From positions 310,001 to 374,000 of the forward strand of contig UBJR01000002.1 of NCBI GenBank assembly GCA_900465675.1: a DNA stretch of 64,000 bases, read 5' to 3'. Each line of letters starts with the position of its first letter. The first letter of the stretch is position 1. Of the stretch, positions 35,895 to 44,911 are shown piece after piece. Made by a program: the position numbers and the translations under genes. Below the pieces are notes generated by a model. That model was given only the letters and a program-made list of their open reading frames with translations. It was not told the origin of the DNA and did not search any database. This stretch comes from Hyphomicrobiales bacterium. GTDB lineage: Bacteria; Pseudomonadota; Alphaproteobacteria; Rhizobiales; Rhizobiaceae.

Positions 35895-38321
35895 CTACTC
35901 GCCCTCGCCCCGCGCCGAGACGATTTCACGCTTGCCGACATGGTTTGCCGGGCCGACGAGACCTTCTTTTTCCATGCGTTCCACCAGCGATGCGGCGCGG
36001 TTGTAGCCGATGCCGAGGCGACGCTGGATGTAGGAGGTCGAGCACTTCTTATCGCGCAGCACGACCTTGACCGCCTGCTGATAGAGTTCGTCGCCATCCT
36101 CGGCGCCCATGGCGCTCTTGTCGAAGACGGCGCTGTCTTCGGCTTCCTCTTCTTCTTCGTCACCCGCCGTGACCGTATCCAGATATTCCGGACGGCCCTG
36201 CGTCTTCAGGTGTGCCACGACCTTTTCGACTTCGAGATCGGATACAAAGGGTCCGTGGACGCGGGCGATGCGGCCGCCGCCCTGCATGTGCAGCATATCA
36301 CCCTGGCCGAGCAGCTGCTCAGCACCCTGCTCGCCGAGGATCGTGCGGCTGTCGATCTTCGACGTCACCTGGAAGGAGATACGGGTCGGGAAGTTGGCCT
36401 TGATCGTGCCGGTGATGACGTCAACAGAGGGACGCTGCGTTGCCATGATCAGGTGGATACCGGCCGCACGTGCCATCTGCGCCAGACGCTGGATCGCGCC
36501 TTCGATATCCTTGCCGGCGACCATCATCAGGTCGGCCATTTCGTCGACGATGACGACGATGTAAGGCATCGGCGTCAGGTCCAGCTCCTGCTGCTCCTCG
36601 ATCGGCGCGCCAGTGCCCTTGTCGAAGCCGACGGGGACCATAATGTGGATGGTCTCGTCCTTTTCGCGGGCCTGTGCCACGCGGCCGTTATAGCCGTCGA
36701 TATTGCGCACACCGAGACGCGACATCTTGCGATAGCGCTCTTCCATCTCGCGGACCGCCCATTTCAGCGCCATCACGGCCTTCTTGGGATCGGTGACGAC
36801 GGGGGTCAGCAGGTGTGGAATGCCGTCATAGACGGACAGCTCCAGCATCTTCGGATCGACCATGATCAGGCGGCACTGTTCCGGCGACATGCGGTAGAGC
36901 AGCGACAGGATCATCGTGTTGATGGCAACGGACTTGCCGGAACCGGTGGTACCGGCCACGAGCAGATGCGGCATCTTCGCAAGCTCGGCGATCACTGGCT
37001 CGCCGCCGATCGTCTTGCCGAGGCCGAGTGCCAGCTTGTAGCTGCTCTTGGCGAAATCCTGGCTTTCGATCATCTCGCGGAAATAGACCGTTTCGCGCGT
37101 CTGGTTCGGCAGTTCGATACCGATGACGTTGCGCCCTGGCACCACGGCAACGCGAGCCGAAAGAGCCGACATCGAGCGGGCGATATCGTCGGCAAGGCCG
37201 ATGACACGCGATGACTTCACGCCGGGCGCCGGTTCGAATTCATAGAGGGTGACGACCGGGCCGGGACGGACATGGATGATCTCGCCCTTGACGCCGAAAT
37301 CTTCGAGCACGCTTTCGAGGAGGCCGGCGTTCTGCTCGAGCGCTTCCTGGGTCATAATTTCGCCCAGCCGCTCCGGCGGCTGCTGCAACAACTCGTTCGG
37401 CGGGAATTCGTAACCGGATGCATCGACCTTGGCGACAGCAGGCTTTGCAGCGGCCAGACGCGGCGCCGGCATCGTCACCGGGGCGACGGCGGGTGTGCGG
37501 ACCGGGATCGGTGCGATCGGCTGCGTGCGGGCTTCTACCGGTGCCGGCTGTGGCACGGGTGCCGCCGCTTGAACTGGCTTTGCCTGGGGCGGGGCGGCCA
37601 CGGGGGCTGGCGCAGCGGGCGCCGGTGCCGCGATCGGCGCCGGAGCGATTGCAGATGGAGCGGCGGCAGGCGCCGGTTCCATGCGCCGGTGCGGGTGCCA
37701 TTCCATGACGCGGAAATTGGCGATGATCGACTCGGCGGATACCTCCACCTTCGACATCGGAATCGGGTGGAACTGCGGCGCGGCAGGTGCAGCGCCCTCT
37801 TCGAAGGCCATGACCTCCCAGAAGGCGAAGTCCGAAATCGAGGCAAGCTCACCGGCAGCATGATACGGCTCTGCCGTCAGAGGCGCTTCCGGCAAAGACG
37901 GGACGTGAACGGGTGCAGCGGGCGGGGCCGGTGTGCGGACGATGGGCAGTAACGGTGGCCTGACGACAGGCTGTGCCGCCACGCGCGTCACCGGCGGGAC
38001 CGGGACGCGGACGGCTGGCGCGAGCTGCGGGGCATGCGCGTCGAAGGGGACATCGACGACGATCGGCGTACGGCTTTCCACGGCCTGAGCGGCTTCCGCG
38101 ACGACGACCTCTACAGGCTCATCCAGCTGCGGGATTTCGGGCGGGGTGCGGCGCAGCAGGTTCTCCGGCGTACGGGTGAACCGGACATTCGGCGCCAGCG
38201 AAAAATTGCTCTGCCAGATCGGCGGCGCCGGGCGCTCGCCTGTGCCGTCTTCATCCTGATGCACGTCAACTTCCGCAGAAATCTCCGCGGCATCCGTCAA
38301 GTTCGTTCTGGGAAAACGCAT
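35895..38321 (-). CDS. ftsK: FtsK/SpoIIIE-type DNA translocase without membrane domain
   Basis: A hexameric DNA pump of 808 residues. Residues 1-300 are Pro/Ala/Val-rich linker without any hydrophobic membrane segment, unlike classical FtsK with four. The motor runs from about 310 to 715: Walker A GTTGSGKS at 457-464, Walker [12 protein letters not shown] near 587-597, and [19 protein letters not shown] near 627-645. The C-terminal gamma winged helix (about 743-800, [17 protein letters not shown]) reads KOPS-type DNA sites. It converges on the GrpB gene. It could be a cytosolic paralogue next to a membrane-bound FtsK elsewhere. Confidence 0.92.
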   Translation of the reverse strand: MRFPRTNLTDAAEISAEVDVHQDEDGTGERPAPPIWQSNFSLAPNVRFTRTPENLLRRTPPEIPQLDEPVEVVVAEAAQAVESRTPIVVDVPFDAHAPQLAPAVRVPVPPVTRVAAQPVVRPPLLPIVRTPAPPAAPVHVPSLPEAPLTAEPYHAAGELASISDFAFWEVMAFEEGAAPAAPQFHPIPMSKVEVSAESIIANFRVMEWHPHRRMEPAPAAAPSAIAPAPIAAPAPAAPAPVAAPPQAKPVQAAAPVPQPAPVEARTQPIAPIPVRTPAVAPVTMPAPRLAAAKPAVAKVDASGYEFPPNELLQQPPERLGEIMTQEALEQNAGLLESVLEDFGVKGEIIHVRPGPVVTLYEFEPAPGVKSSRVIGLADDIARSMSALSARVAVVPGRNVIGIELPNQTRETVYFREMIESQDFAKSSYKLALGLGKTIGGEPVIAELAKMPHLLVAGTTGSGKSVAINTMILSLLYRMSPEQCRLIMVDPKMLELSVYDGIPHLLTPVVTDPKKAVMALKWAVREMEERYRKMSRLGVRNIDGYNGRVAQAREKDETIHIMVPVGFDKGTGAPIEEQQELDLTPMPYIVVIVDEMADLMMVAGKDIEGAIQRLAQMARAAGIHLIMATQRPSVDVITGTIKANFPTRISFQVTSKIDSRTILGEQGAEQLLGQGDMLHMQGGGRIARVHGPFVSDLEVEKVVAHLKTQGRPEYLDTVTAGDEEEEEAEDSAVFDKSAMGAEDGDELYQQAVKVVLRDKKCSTSYIQRRLGIGYNRAASLVERMEKEGLVGPANHVGKREIVSARGEGE

Positions 38322-38486
38322 GCGACCTGCTGCTCACTCAAATTACCGACCTGAACGGATTAGAAAAGGAAGGTTAATAAGTTCCTTCCTTCCGCGTTAA
38401 AATGCCGCGCGCATTTCACCGTAAATCAAACGGAATCAAAGACTTGGATCTTTAAGAAAAATCTTTGCAAATATCGGACGAAGCGC

Positions 38487-41483
38487 TTAGTGCGCTTCGT
38501 CCCAGTTGCTAGCCGCGCGCGCATCAACCTTGAGCGGAACGCGCATTTCCAGCGCCGGCATGGTGGCGTTCTCCATGACGGAGACGATGGTCGGCATGGC
38601 CTTCTCGACGTCGGCGTCCTCGACTTCGAAGATCAGTTCGTCGTGCACCTGCAGCAGCATGCGCACACGATCGGCCAGACCAGCCTCGGCAAGTGCCGGT
38701 TCCATCTTGATCATCGCGCGGCGGATAACATCGGCCGCCGAGCCCTGGATCGGCGCATTGATCGCAGCGCGCTCGTTGAAGGCGCGCACCGACGGATTGG
38801 ACGAGCGGATTTCCGGATAGTTGATTCGCCGGCCGAAGATGGTTTCGACATAGCCCTTGTCGCGGGCCATCTGCTTGCGGCTGTCCATGTAGTCACGGAT
38901 GCCGGGGAAGCGCTCGAAATACTTCTTGATGTAGTCGCCCGCCTCGGAACGCTCGATCGACAACTGATTGGCGAGGCCGAAGGCCGAGATGCCGTAGATG
39001 ATGCCGAAATTGATCGCCTTGGCGCGGCGGCGGACATCGCTCGGCATGCCCTCGACAGGAACGCCGAACATCTCGGAGGCGGTCATGGCATGAATATCGA
39101 CGCCGTCGGCGAAGGCCTGGGTCAGCTGCGGGATATCGGCGACATGGGCCAGCACGCGCAGTTCGATCTGGCTGTAGTCGGCCGAGATCAGCTTGTGTCC
39201 CGGCGTCGAGATGAAGGCCGTGCGGATCTTGCGACCTTCGGCAGTGCGGACCGGAATATTCTGAAGGTTCGGCTCCGACGACGAAAGGCGGCCGGTCGTG
39301 GTGGAGGCCAGCGAATAGGACGTATGAACCCGCTTGGTCTGCGGATGCACGTATCCCGGAAGCGCGTCGGTATACGTGGACTTCAGCTTGGTCAGCTGGC
39401 GCCAGTCGACGATCTTGCGCGGCAGCTCGAAGCCGGCCGCGGCCAAGTCTTCGAGAACGCTTGCCGATGTCGACCACTGGCCGGTCTTGGTCTTCGTGCC
39501 CCCTTCGAGGCCCATCTTGCCGAACAGGATATCGCCCAGCTGCTTCGGCGAACCGATGTTGAAGCGCTCGCCCGCCAGCGTATAAACTTCGTCCTCGAGG
39601 CGTGCAGCGCCCTGCGCCAGCTCGCCCGAGAGGCGCGAGAGAATCTGACGGTCGACGGTGATGCCGCGCTCTTCCATATGGGCGAGAACGGGCAGGAGCG
39701 GACGCTCCAGACGCTCGTAGATCGTCGTCAGCTTGGCGGCGGCGAGCCGCGGCTTCAGAACCATCCACAGGCGCAGGGTGACATCCGCGTCTTCGGCGGC
39801 ATAATGCGTTGCCCTGGTGATATCGACGAGGTCGAAGGTGACGTTCGACTTGCCGCTTCCGGCGACGTCCTTGTAGGCGATCGGCTTGTGGCCGAGGAAC
39901 TTCTCAGACAGCGGATCCATGCCGTGGGCCCCGGTGCCGGCGTCAAGGACGTAGGAAATCAGCATCGTGTCGTCGAAGTTCTTCGTCTCGACGCCGTAGC
40001 GCTTCATCAGCAGGTAATCGTATTTGAGGTTCTGAGCCACCTTCAGAACCGATTCGTCCTCCAGCAGCGCCTTCAGCCGCGGCAGCGCATCGCGCATCGG
40101 GATCTGGTTTTCAGCCAACCCGCCACCGAGCAGATCGCCGACGCCGGTCTTGTGTCCGATCGGCACATAGGCGGCACGAATCGACACGCCTGTCGGATCC
40201 TTGGCGTTGTCGGCAATCGCCAGCGAGAAGCCGACGAGCTCGGCCTGCATCGCATCAAGCGACGTCGTTTCGGTATCGAAGGCGACAAGGCCGGTATCGC
40301 GCGCAGCGGCGATCCACTGATCGAGCGTCGCGACATCACGGATCGTCACATAAGCCGAATGGTCGAACGGCAAGGCAGTGAAGGCTTCGGCGCGCTGCTT
40401 GGCAAGATCGGCAGCAACGAAGGCACCCTCGACCGCAGCGGCCCTGGCTTTCTCCGGCACCGGAACGGAGGCGCCGGCTACATCCGGAATACCGCCGGCA
40501 ACCGGGGCGGGCTCCGCCACATCGAGATCCGGGCCGTGCGCTGCGGCACCCCATTCAACCGCCACTTCGGCAGGCTCGATGGCATTGGCATCGCAATCGC
40601 AGGCTTCGGCGACGCGGCGCGTCAGCGTCGTGAATTGCATGGTCTTCAGGAAGCCGATGAGCTTCGGACCGTTCTGCGGCTCAAGCACCAAATCCTCGAC
40701 CTTGAGCTCCAGCGGAACGTCGAGACGCAGCCGCACGAGCTCTCTCGAAAGACGCGCCTTATCGGCGTTTTCCATGATCGTCTGGCGGCGCTTTTCCTGC
40801 TTGATCTCGTGGGCGCGCTCCAGAAGCGTATCGAGATCGCCATATTCGGCCAGCAGCTGCGCCGCAGTCTTCGGGCCGATGCCTGGAATACCGGGAACGT
40901 TGTCGACCGAATCGCCGGTCATCGCCTGCAGGTCGATCATCTTCTCCGGCGGCACGCCCCATTTCTCGACGACGTCGGGGATGCCGATCTGCTTGTCCTT
41001 CATGCTGTCGTACATGTGGACATTCGGCGTCACCAGCTGCATCAAGTCCTTGTCCGAAGAGACGATGGTGACGTCGGCGCCGGTGGCTTCGGCCTGGCGG
41101 GCATAGGTGGCGATGATGTCGTCAGCCTCGAAACCTTCGGTCTCGATGCAGGGCAGATTGAAGGCGCGGGTTGCCTGGCGGATCAAGCCGAATTGCGGGA
41201 TCAGCTCCTCAGGCGGCGCCGAGCGGTTCGCCTTGTAGGCGTCGTAGAGATCCTTGCGGAAGGTCTTCGAGGAATAGTCGAAGATGACGGCCAGATGCGT
41301 CGGCGTCACCCCCACCGAGGTGTCGCGCGCGTCGGTCAGGAGCTTCCACAACATGTTGCAGAAGCCGGAGACGGCGCCAACCGGCAAACCGTCGGATTTG
41401 CGGGTCAGCGGCGGCAGCGCGTGGAATGCGCGAAAGATGAAGCCGGAGCCGTCTACGAGGAAGAGATGATCGCCTTTTTTCAT
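38487..41483 (-). CDS. polA: DNA polymerase I
   Basis: Repair and Okazaki-fragment polymerase of 998 residues. The 5' nuclease domain is at 1-300 (LVDGSGFIFRAFHAL, SSDKDLMQLV, GVPPEKMIDLQAMTGDS). The 3'-5' exonuclease is intact: FDTETTSLD, NLKYDYLLMKRYG and YAAEDADVT carry the acidic residues, unlike the dead exonuclease of Taq. The polymerase end has SADYSQIELRVLAH, the RRRAKAINFGIIYG O-helix and LLQVHDELIFEV. The linker between the nuclease and exonuclease (about 320-390) is long and Ala-rich. The ATG at 41483 (MKKGDHLFLVDG) is the family start. Confidence 0.97.
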   Translation of the reverse strand: MKKGDHLFLVDGSGFIFRAFHALPPLTRKSDGLPVGAVSGFCNMLWKLLTDARDTSVGVTPTHLAVIFDYSSKTFRKDLYDAYKANRSAPPEELIPQFGLIRQATRAFNLPCIETEGFEADDIIATYARQAEATGADVTIVSSDKDLMQLVTPNVHMYDSMKDKQIGIPDVVEKWGVPPEKMIDLQAMTGDSVDNVPGIPGIGPKTAAQLLAEYGDLDTLLERAHEIKQEKRRQTIMENADKARLSRELVRLRLDVPLELKVEDLVLEPQNGPKLIGFLKTMQFTTLTRRVAEACDCDANAIEPAEVAVEWGAAAHGPDLDVAEPAPVAGGIPDVAGASVPVPEKARAAAVEGAFVAADLAKQRAEAFTALPFDHSAYVTIRDVATLDQWIAAARDTGLVAFDTETTSLDAMQAELVGFSLAIADNAKDPTGVSIRAAYVPIGHKTGVGDLLGGGLAENQIPMRDALPRLKALLEDESVLKVAQNLKYDYLLMKRYGVETKNFDDTMLISYVLDAGTGAHGMDPLSEKFLGHKPIAYKDVAGSGKSNVTFDLVDITRATHYAAEDADVTLRLWMVLKPRLAAAKLTTIYERLERPLLPVLAHMEERGITVDRQILSRLSGELAQGAARLEDEVYTLAGERFNIGSPKQLGDILFGKMGLEGGTKTKTGQWSTSASVLEDLAAAGFELPRKIVDWRQLTKLKSTYTDALPGYVHPQTKRVHTSYSLASTTTGRLSSSEPNLQNIPVRTAEGRKIRTAFISTPGHKLISADYSQIELRVLAHVADIPQLTQAFADGVDIHAMTASEMFGVPVEGMPSDVRRRAKAINFGIIYGISAFGLANQLSIERSEAGDYIKKYFERFPGIRDYMDSRKQMARDKGYVETIFGRRINYPEIRSSNPSVRAFNERAAINAPIQGSAADVIRRAMIKMEPALAEAGLADRVRMLLQVHDELIFEVEDADVEKAMPTIVSVMENATMPALEMRVPLKVDARAASNWDEAH

Positions 41484-41598
41484 GGCAGCATGGATAGCGT
41501 GGAGGCATCGCGAAATCCATATAAAGTTCTGTGGCATCCGGGATTCACCCCTTCACCGAACTGTTACCAATTTGTAATCGGCGGCTTATTCGCGTTCC

Positions 41599-41628
41599 CT
41601 TGAAAAACCACATTCCAGATCACAAATC
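41599..41628 (+). promoter_or_regulatory. Candidate promoter of the 41.63-41.78 kb small RNA
   Basis: TTGAAA (41600-41605) and ACAAAT or CAAATC (41622-41628), 16-17 bases apart, form a weak sigma-70-like promoter pointing into the structured region. It predicts a start near 41634. Confidence 0.4.
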
Positions 41629-41633
41629 AAAGT

Positions 41634-41782
41634 CACCGGCGTTTGATCGCGCCGCGGGTCTGATACCCGGCTTGTCCCCCGCCGCATCAGACTTGGACAA
41701 AGGCCTCATTCCCCTCTCCGGGCCTTTGTCCCCATTTTTGAGCCGCCATGGTCAACCTCCAGACCATGGCGGCTTTGTTTTC
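41634..41782 (+). ncRNA. Probable alpha-r7 (Smr7C)-type small RNA between polA and a MarR gene
   Basis: No gene on the plus strand precedes this region, yet it ends in a strong terminator, so it should make its own transcript of about 150 nt. Three hairpins can be drawn: CGGGT/ACCCGG-type pairing around 41653-41672, the 11-bp stem GGACAAAGGCC/GGCCTTTGTCC (41695-41729), and the terminator. Rhizobial Smr7C (alpha-r7 family) is, as I remember, about 150 nt and lies beside polA and a MarR gene, which is exactly this context. The 5' end is an estimate. Confidence 0.7.
41741..41782 (+). terminator. Terminator of the small RNA
   Basis: AGCCGCCATGGT (41741-41752) and ACCATGGCGGCT (41763-41774) make a perfect 12-bp stem with a 10-base loop, followed by TTGTTTTC. 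Confidence 0.85.
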
Positions 41783-41881
41783 TGCATCAATGGATAAATC
41801 TGAAACAAAAAGGCATCTTTTGATCCATCGCATGCGATTTGTTGCATTGTTTCAGCCGCGCTTTTGGGCCTAACTACAATC

Positions 41882-42313
41882 ATGGGATTTAATCGCATGG
41901 ATTCGGGAGCCTACCTTGCCAGCCAGCTGGCGAAGGGTTTCGCCCGCTCGCTGCAACAGCGCGCGGGGCGTCTCGGCTTTTCTCCCGGCCAGTTTCCAAT
42001 CCTGCTGGAACTGTGGGCCGAGGATGGCCTGACGCAGAAAAAGCTTCTTGAGCGGGTCGATATCGAGCAGGCAACGATGGCCAATACGCTGTCGCGCATG
42101 GTCCGCGACGGGCTGATCGAGCGCCGCCCGCATCCCTCCGACAAGCGGGCCCAGCTGATATTCCTGACGCCCAAAGCGCAGGCGATGCGGGACGAGGCGG
42201 TCGATACGGCCCGCGAAGCGGATCTGGCGCTGTTCGACGGCTTCAAGACCTTCGAGCGCGAGCTGATGCTCGAATATATCCGCCGGCTTCTGGAGAACGC
42301 GAAGAAGATCTGA
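41882..42313 (+). CDS. MarR family transcriptional regulator
   Basis: A 143-residue MarR-type repressor acting as a dimer. The winged helix is at about 35-95: QFPILLELWAEDGLTQKKL, then VDIEQATMANTLSRMVRDGLIER (recognition helix) and the wing PHPSDKRAQLIFLT with its conserved Asp-Lys-Arg. The start is unsure: ATG 41882 has no ribosome site, while ATG 41897 (MDSGAYLA) has GGGA nearby and also fits the family. No obvious target operon is adjacent; it converges on the GGDEF-EAL gene with 3 bases between. Its ligand is unknown. Confidence 0.88.
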   Translation: MGFNRMDSGAYLASQLAKGFARSLQQRAGRLGFSPGQFPILLELWAEDGLTQKKLLERVDIEQATMANTLSRMVRDGLIERRPHPSDKRAQLIFLTPKAQAMRDEAVDTAREADLALFDGFKTFERELMLEYIRRLLENAKKI

Positions 42314-42316
42314 GGG

Positions 42317-44695
42317 TCATCCTTGGCGCGTAGCCGTGCGGTGAATTTTCAGCACCTCGGTTCCCGTCTGGGCGGAGAGGAAGCTCTCGCGCGCCGCCGC
42401 CTTGATGCTGGGTTCGATATCCGGCTTGCCAAGCAACAGCCCCTGCACCTGCGCGCAGCCTTCATCCATGACGATCTGGCGCTGCACTTCGGTTTCGACG
42501 CCTTCCGTTACAACGGGCATTCCGAGGCTATGACCAAGGCCGATGATCGCACGGACGATCGAGCGCGCCGCGGCGTCATGTTCAAGCGCGCCGGTAAAGC
42601 TGCGATCGACCTTGATCTTGTCGAAGGGGAAAGTCCTGAGGTTGCTCAGCGACGAGAAGCCGGTTCCGAAATCGTCCATGACGATCCTGACGCCGAGTTC
42701 GCGCAACCTGACCAGCGTTGCCATGACCCGGGCGCGATCGCGCACCAGTGCGGCCTCGGTGATCTCCAGCTCCAGCCTGGCGGGGGCAAGCCCGGTTTCC
42801 GTTAGAATGCCGGCTATCTGATCGTAGAGATTGGGCAGCATGAACTGCACCGGCGAAACATTGACGGCTATGGATAGCGGATCTGGCCAGCGCGCCGCCT
42901 CCATGCAGGCCTGCCGCAGCACCCATTCGCCAAGCTGGACGATCGTGCCGCTCTCCTCGGCGATGGGGATGAAGATATTGGGTTCGCTCATGCCATGGCC
43001 AGGCCGGTTCCAGCGCATCAGCGCTTCGTAACCGTTGATTTCACCTGTCCTGGTGTCGAGGATCGGCTGGTAGCTCACATGGATCTGGTTGCGGATGATC
43101 GCGTGGCGCAGATCGTTCTCGATCTGGCGTCGGGCGCGCACCGCCTCGTCCATCTCCGCATCGAAGAAGCAGGCACTGCCGCGACCTGCATGCTTGACGC
43201 GGTAAAGCGCCGTATCTGCATTGTTGCAGAGATCCTCCGCAGTCGTTCCGTCGGAGGGGAAGAGCGCGATCCCGATGCTGACGCCGACTGCGGTCGGATC
43301 GCGCGTGGTGTCCATTCCGGCAGCGAATTCATCGAGGATGCGGGCCGCAAGCCGGCGGGCGGCCTCCGGCTGCTTTCCGGGCTGAATGATCGCGAATTCA
43401 TCGCCGCCCAGGCGCGCCACCGTTTCGCCATCGGCGGCGCAACGCTTGAGGATCGCGGCGACCTTGCACAGGATGCGGTCACCCTCGGCATGGCCGAAGA
43501 TATCGTTGACCGCCTTGAACCGGTCGAGGTCGAGGCAGAAGACAGCGACCTGGCTGCGTTTGCGGTGAGCGATCTGCAGCGCCTGGCGGATGCGGGTATC
43601 GAACAGCGAGCGGTTCGGCAAGTCCGTCAGCACGTCATGATGGGCGAGATGCTCGATCATCTCTTCGGCACGCTTGCGCTCCGTGAGATCGCGGATCACC
43701 AGCACCTCGCAGCCGCGTCCGCGATAGACGATCTTCTTGGCCACCACCTCGACGGATATTTCGGTTTCGTCGCGGGCGATCAGCAGCATCTCGCGATGCC
43801 CTTCGCCGTCCGCGCTATGGGAGATCAAGACCACATCGGGGACATTTCCCTGAAGCTCGGCGAATTTCCAGCCGGACATCTCCTGGAAGCGCTCATTGGC
43901 ATCGATGATCCGGCCGTCGCGCAGGATCAGCAGGCCTTCAAGCGAGGCGTTGGCGAGGCCGCGCAGGTCGGTGAGGTGGCTTTCGAGGAAGACCGCGCCG
44001 AGCGCGACAAGGATCAGCCCGGTCGATACAGCCATGATGATGGCTGCCAGGACATCGGTTGCGATCGTCATTTGGGCAACGTCCTTGGCCGGATCGGGAA
44101 CAAGGACAATGCCGCTCATCGAGGTGAAGTGCAGTGCGCAGATCGACAGCACGAAAATCAGTGACGAGATGACGATGCGCTTCGCGCCCGTCAGCTTGAA
44201 AAAGGTCAGGAAAGACAGTGTCGCCAGGCCGGCACCGGTAACGACGGCGGCGAGCGTGACATAGGGATCGTATTCGATCGTTGCCTGCGCTTCGATCGCC
44301 TGCATGCCCGTCAGGTGCATGGTGGCAATCGCCAGCGCCATCAGCACGCCGCCTGAGGCGAAGGAGTAGCCGCTTGTCCCTTCCGAAGCGACGAGGATCG
44401 CGCCCCAGGAGCCGGCGATCGCCAGCACGACCGAAAGACCGGTGAGACCAAGCCCGTAGCTGATCGGCAGGCCGCCGTCATAGGCGAGCATGGCAATGAA
44501 ATGCGTTGCCCAGATGCCGATGCCGCAGGCAAAAGCTGAGGCGGCGATCCACAAACGCCGCTGCCCTGCGTCGCACTCCTGAGCGCGCGACAGCAGCAGC
44601 ATGGTGGCCAGGCTGCCGACGAGGCAAACAATGGCGGCTGCCCCGACAAGGCGCCAATCGTGGTAATCCCTGACGCAAGCAATCACTGAAAACAT
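42317..44695 (-). CDS. MHYT-PAS-GGDEF-EAL cyclic di-GMP signalling protein
   Basis: A 792-residue inner-membrane protein for cyclic di-GMP turnover. Residues 14-240 form about seven membrane helices of the MHYT sensor type, with metal-site motifs THF (64-66), MHLTGM (126-131) and LHFTSM (188-193). A PAS domain covers about 245-345. GGDEF is intact at 430-434 (RLGGDEF). EAL is intact at 557-559 (YEALMRW) and DDFGTGFSSL is present, so both synthesis and breakdown are possible. MHYT domains are thought to sense oxygen, CO or NO through copper. The ATG at 44695 starts directly before the first helix. Confidence 0.93.
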   Translation of the reverse strand: MFSVIACVRDYHDWRLVGAAAIVCLVGSLATMLLLSRAQECDAGQRRLWIAASAFACGIGIWATHFIAMLAYDGGLPISYGLGLTGLSVVLAIAGSWGAILVASEGTSGYSFASGGVLMALAIATMHLTGMQAIEAQATIEYDPYVTLAAVVTGAGLATLSFLTFFKLTGAKRIVISSLIFVLSICALHFTSMSGIVLVPDPAKDVAQMTIATDVLAAIIMAVSTGLILVALGAVFLESHLTDLRGLANASLEGLLILRDGRIIDANERFQEMSGWKFAELQGNVPDVVLISHSADGEGHREMLLIARDETEISVEVVAKKIVYRGRGCEVLVIRDLTERKRAEEMIEHLAHHDVLTDLPNRSLFDTRIRQALQIAHRKRSQVAVFCLDLDRFKAVNDIFGHAEGDRILCKVAAILKRCAADGETVARLGGDEFAIIQPGKQPEAARRLAARILDEFAAGMDTTRDPTAVGVSIGIALFPSDGTTAEDLCNNADTALYRVKHAGRGSACFFDAEMDEAVRARRQIENDLRHAIIRNQIHVSYQPILDTRTGEINGYEALMRWNRPGHGMSEPNIFIPIAEESGTIVQLGEWVLRQACMEAARWPDPLSIAVNVSPVQFMLPNLYDQIAGILTETGLAPARLELEITEAALVRDRARVMATLVRLRELGVRIVMDDFGTGFSSLSNLRTFPFDKIKVDRSFTGALEHDAAARSIVRAIIGLGHSLGMPVVTEGVETEVQRQIVMDEGCAQVQGLLLGKPDIEPSIKAAARESFLSAQTGTEVLKIHRTATRQG

Positions 44696-44724
44696 TGGTC
44701 ACCTCACCGCGTTTTCAGCCAAGC

Positions 44725-44744
44725 TATTTAGTGTTTGCTAAATA
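44725..44744. promoter_or_regulatory. AT-rich palindrome before the MHYT-GGDEF-EAL gene
   Basis: TATTTAG-TGTTTG-CTAAATA is a perfect 7-bp inverted repeat with a 6-base spacer, 30 bases upstream of the ATG at 44695. It looks like an operator. The regulator is unknown; the MarR gene at 41.9 kb is the nearest candidate. Confidence 0.4.
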
Positions 44745-44911
44745 ACCGTAAATTGCATTAGTGATTTCTTTCTCTCCATTTATTACACATTGCCAAAGTG
44801 GGACACTCGCCGGACCTGCGAGAAGCGACCACTGAACGACATAGGTTTTTCTCCTCGAAACCCGCTGGCCTTTGGTCTATCGTCCGGCCGGAATTTCAAG
44901 AGGAGTCGGAA

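Noticed and set aside
38490-41603. A 1037-codon open frame antisense to polA
   Set aside because: Lack of stops opposite a long high-GC gene is a codon-bias effect. The polA strand has all catalytic motifs and this frame shows no domain.
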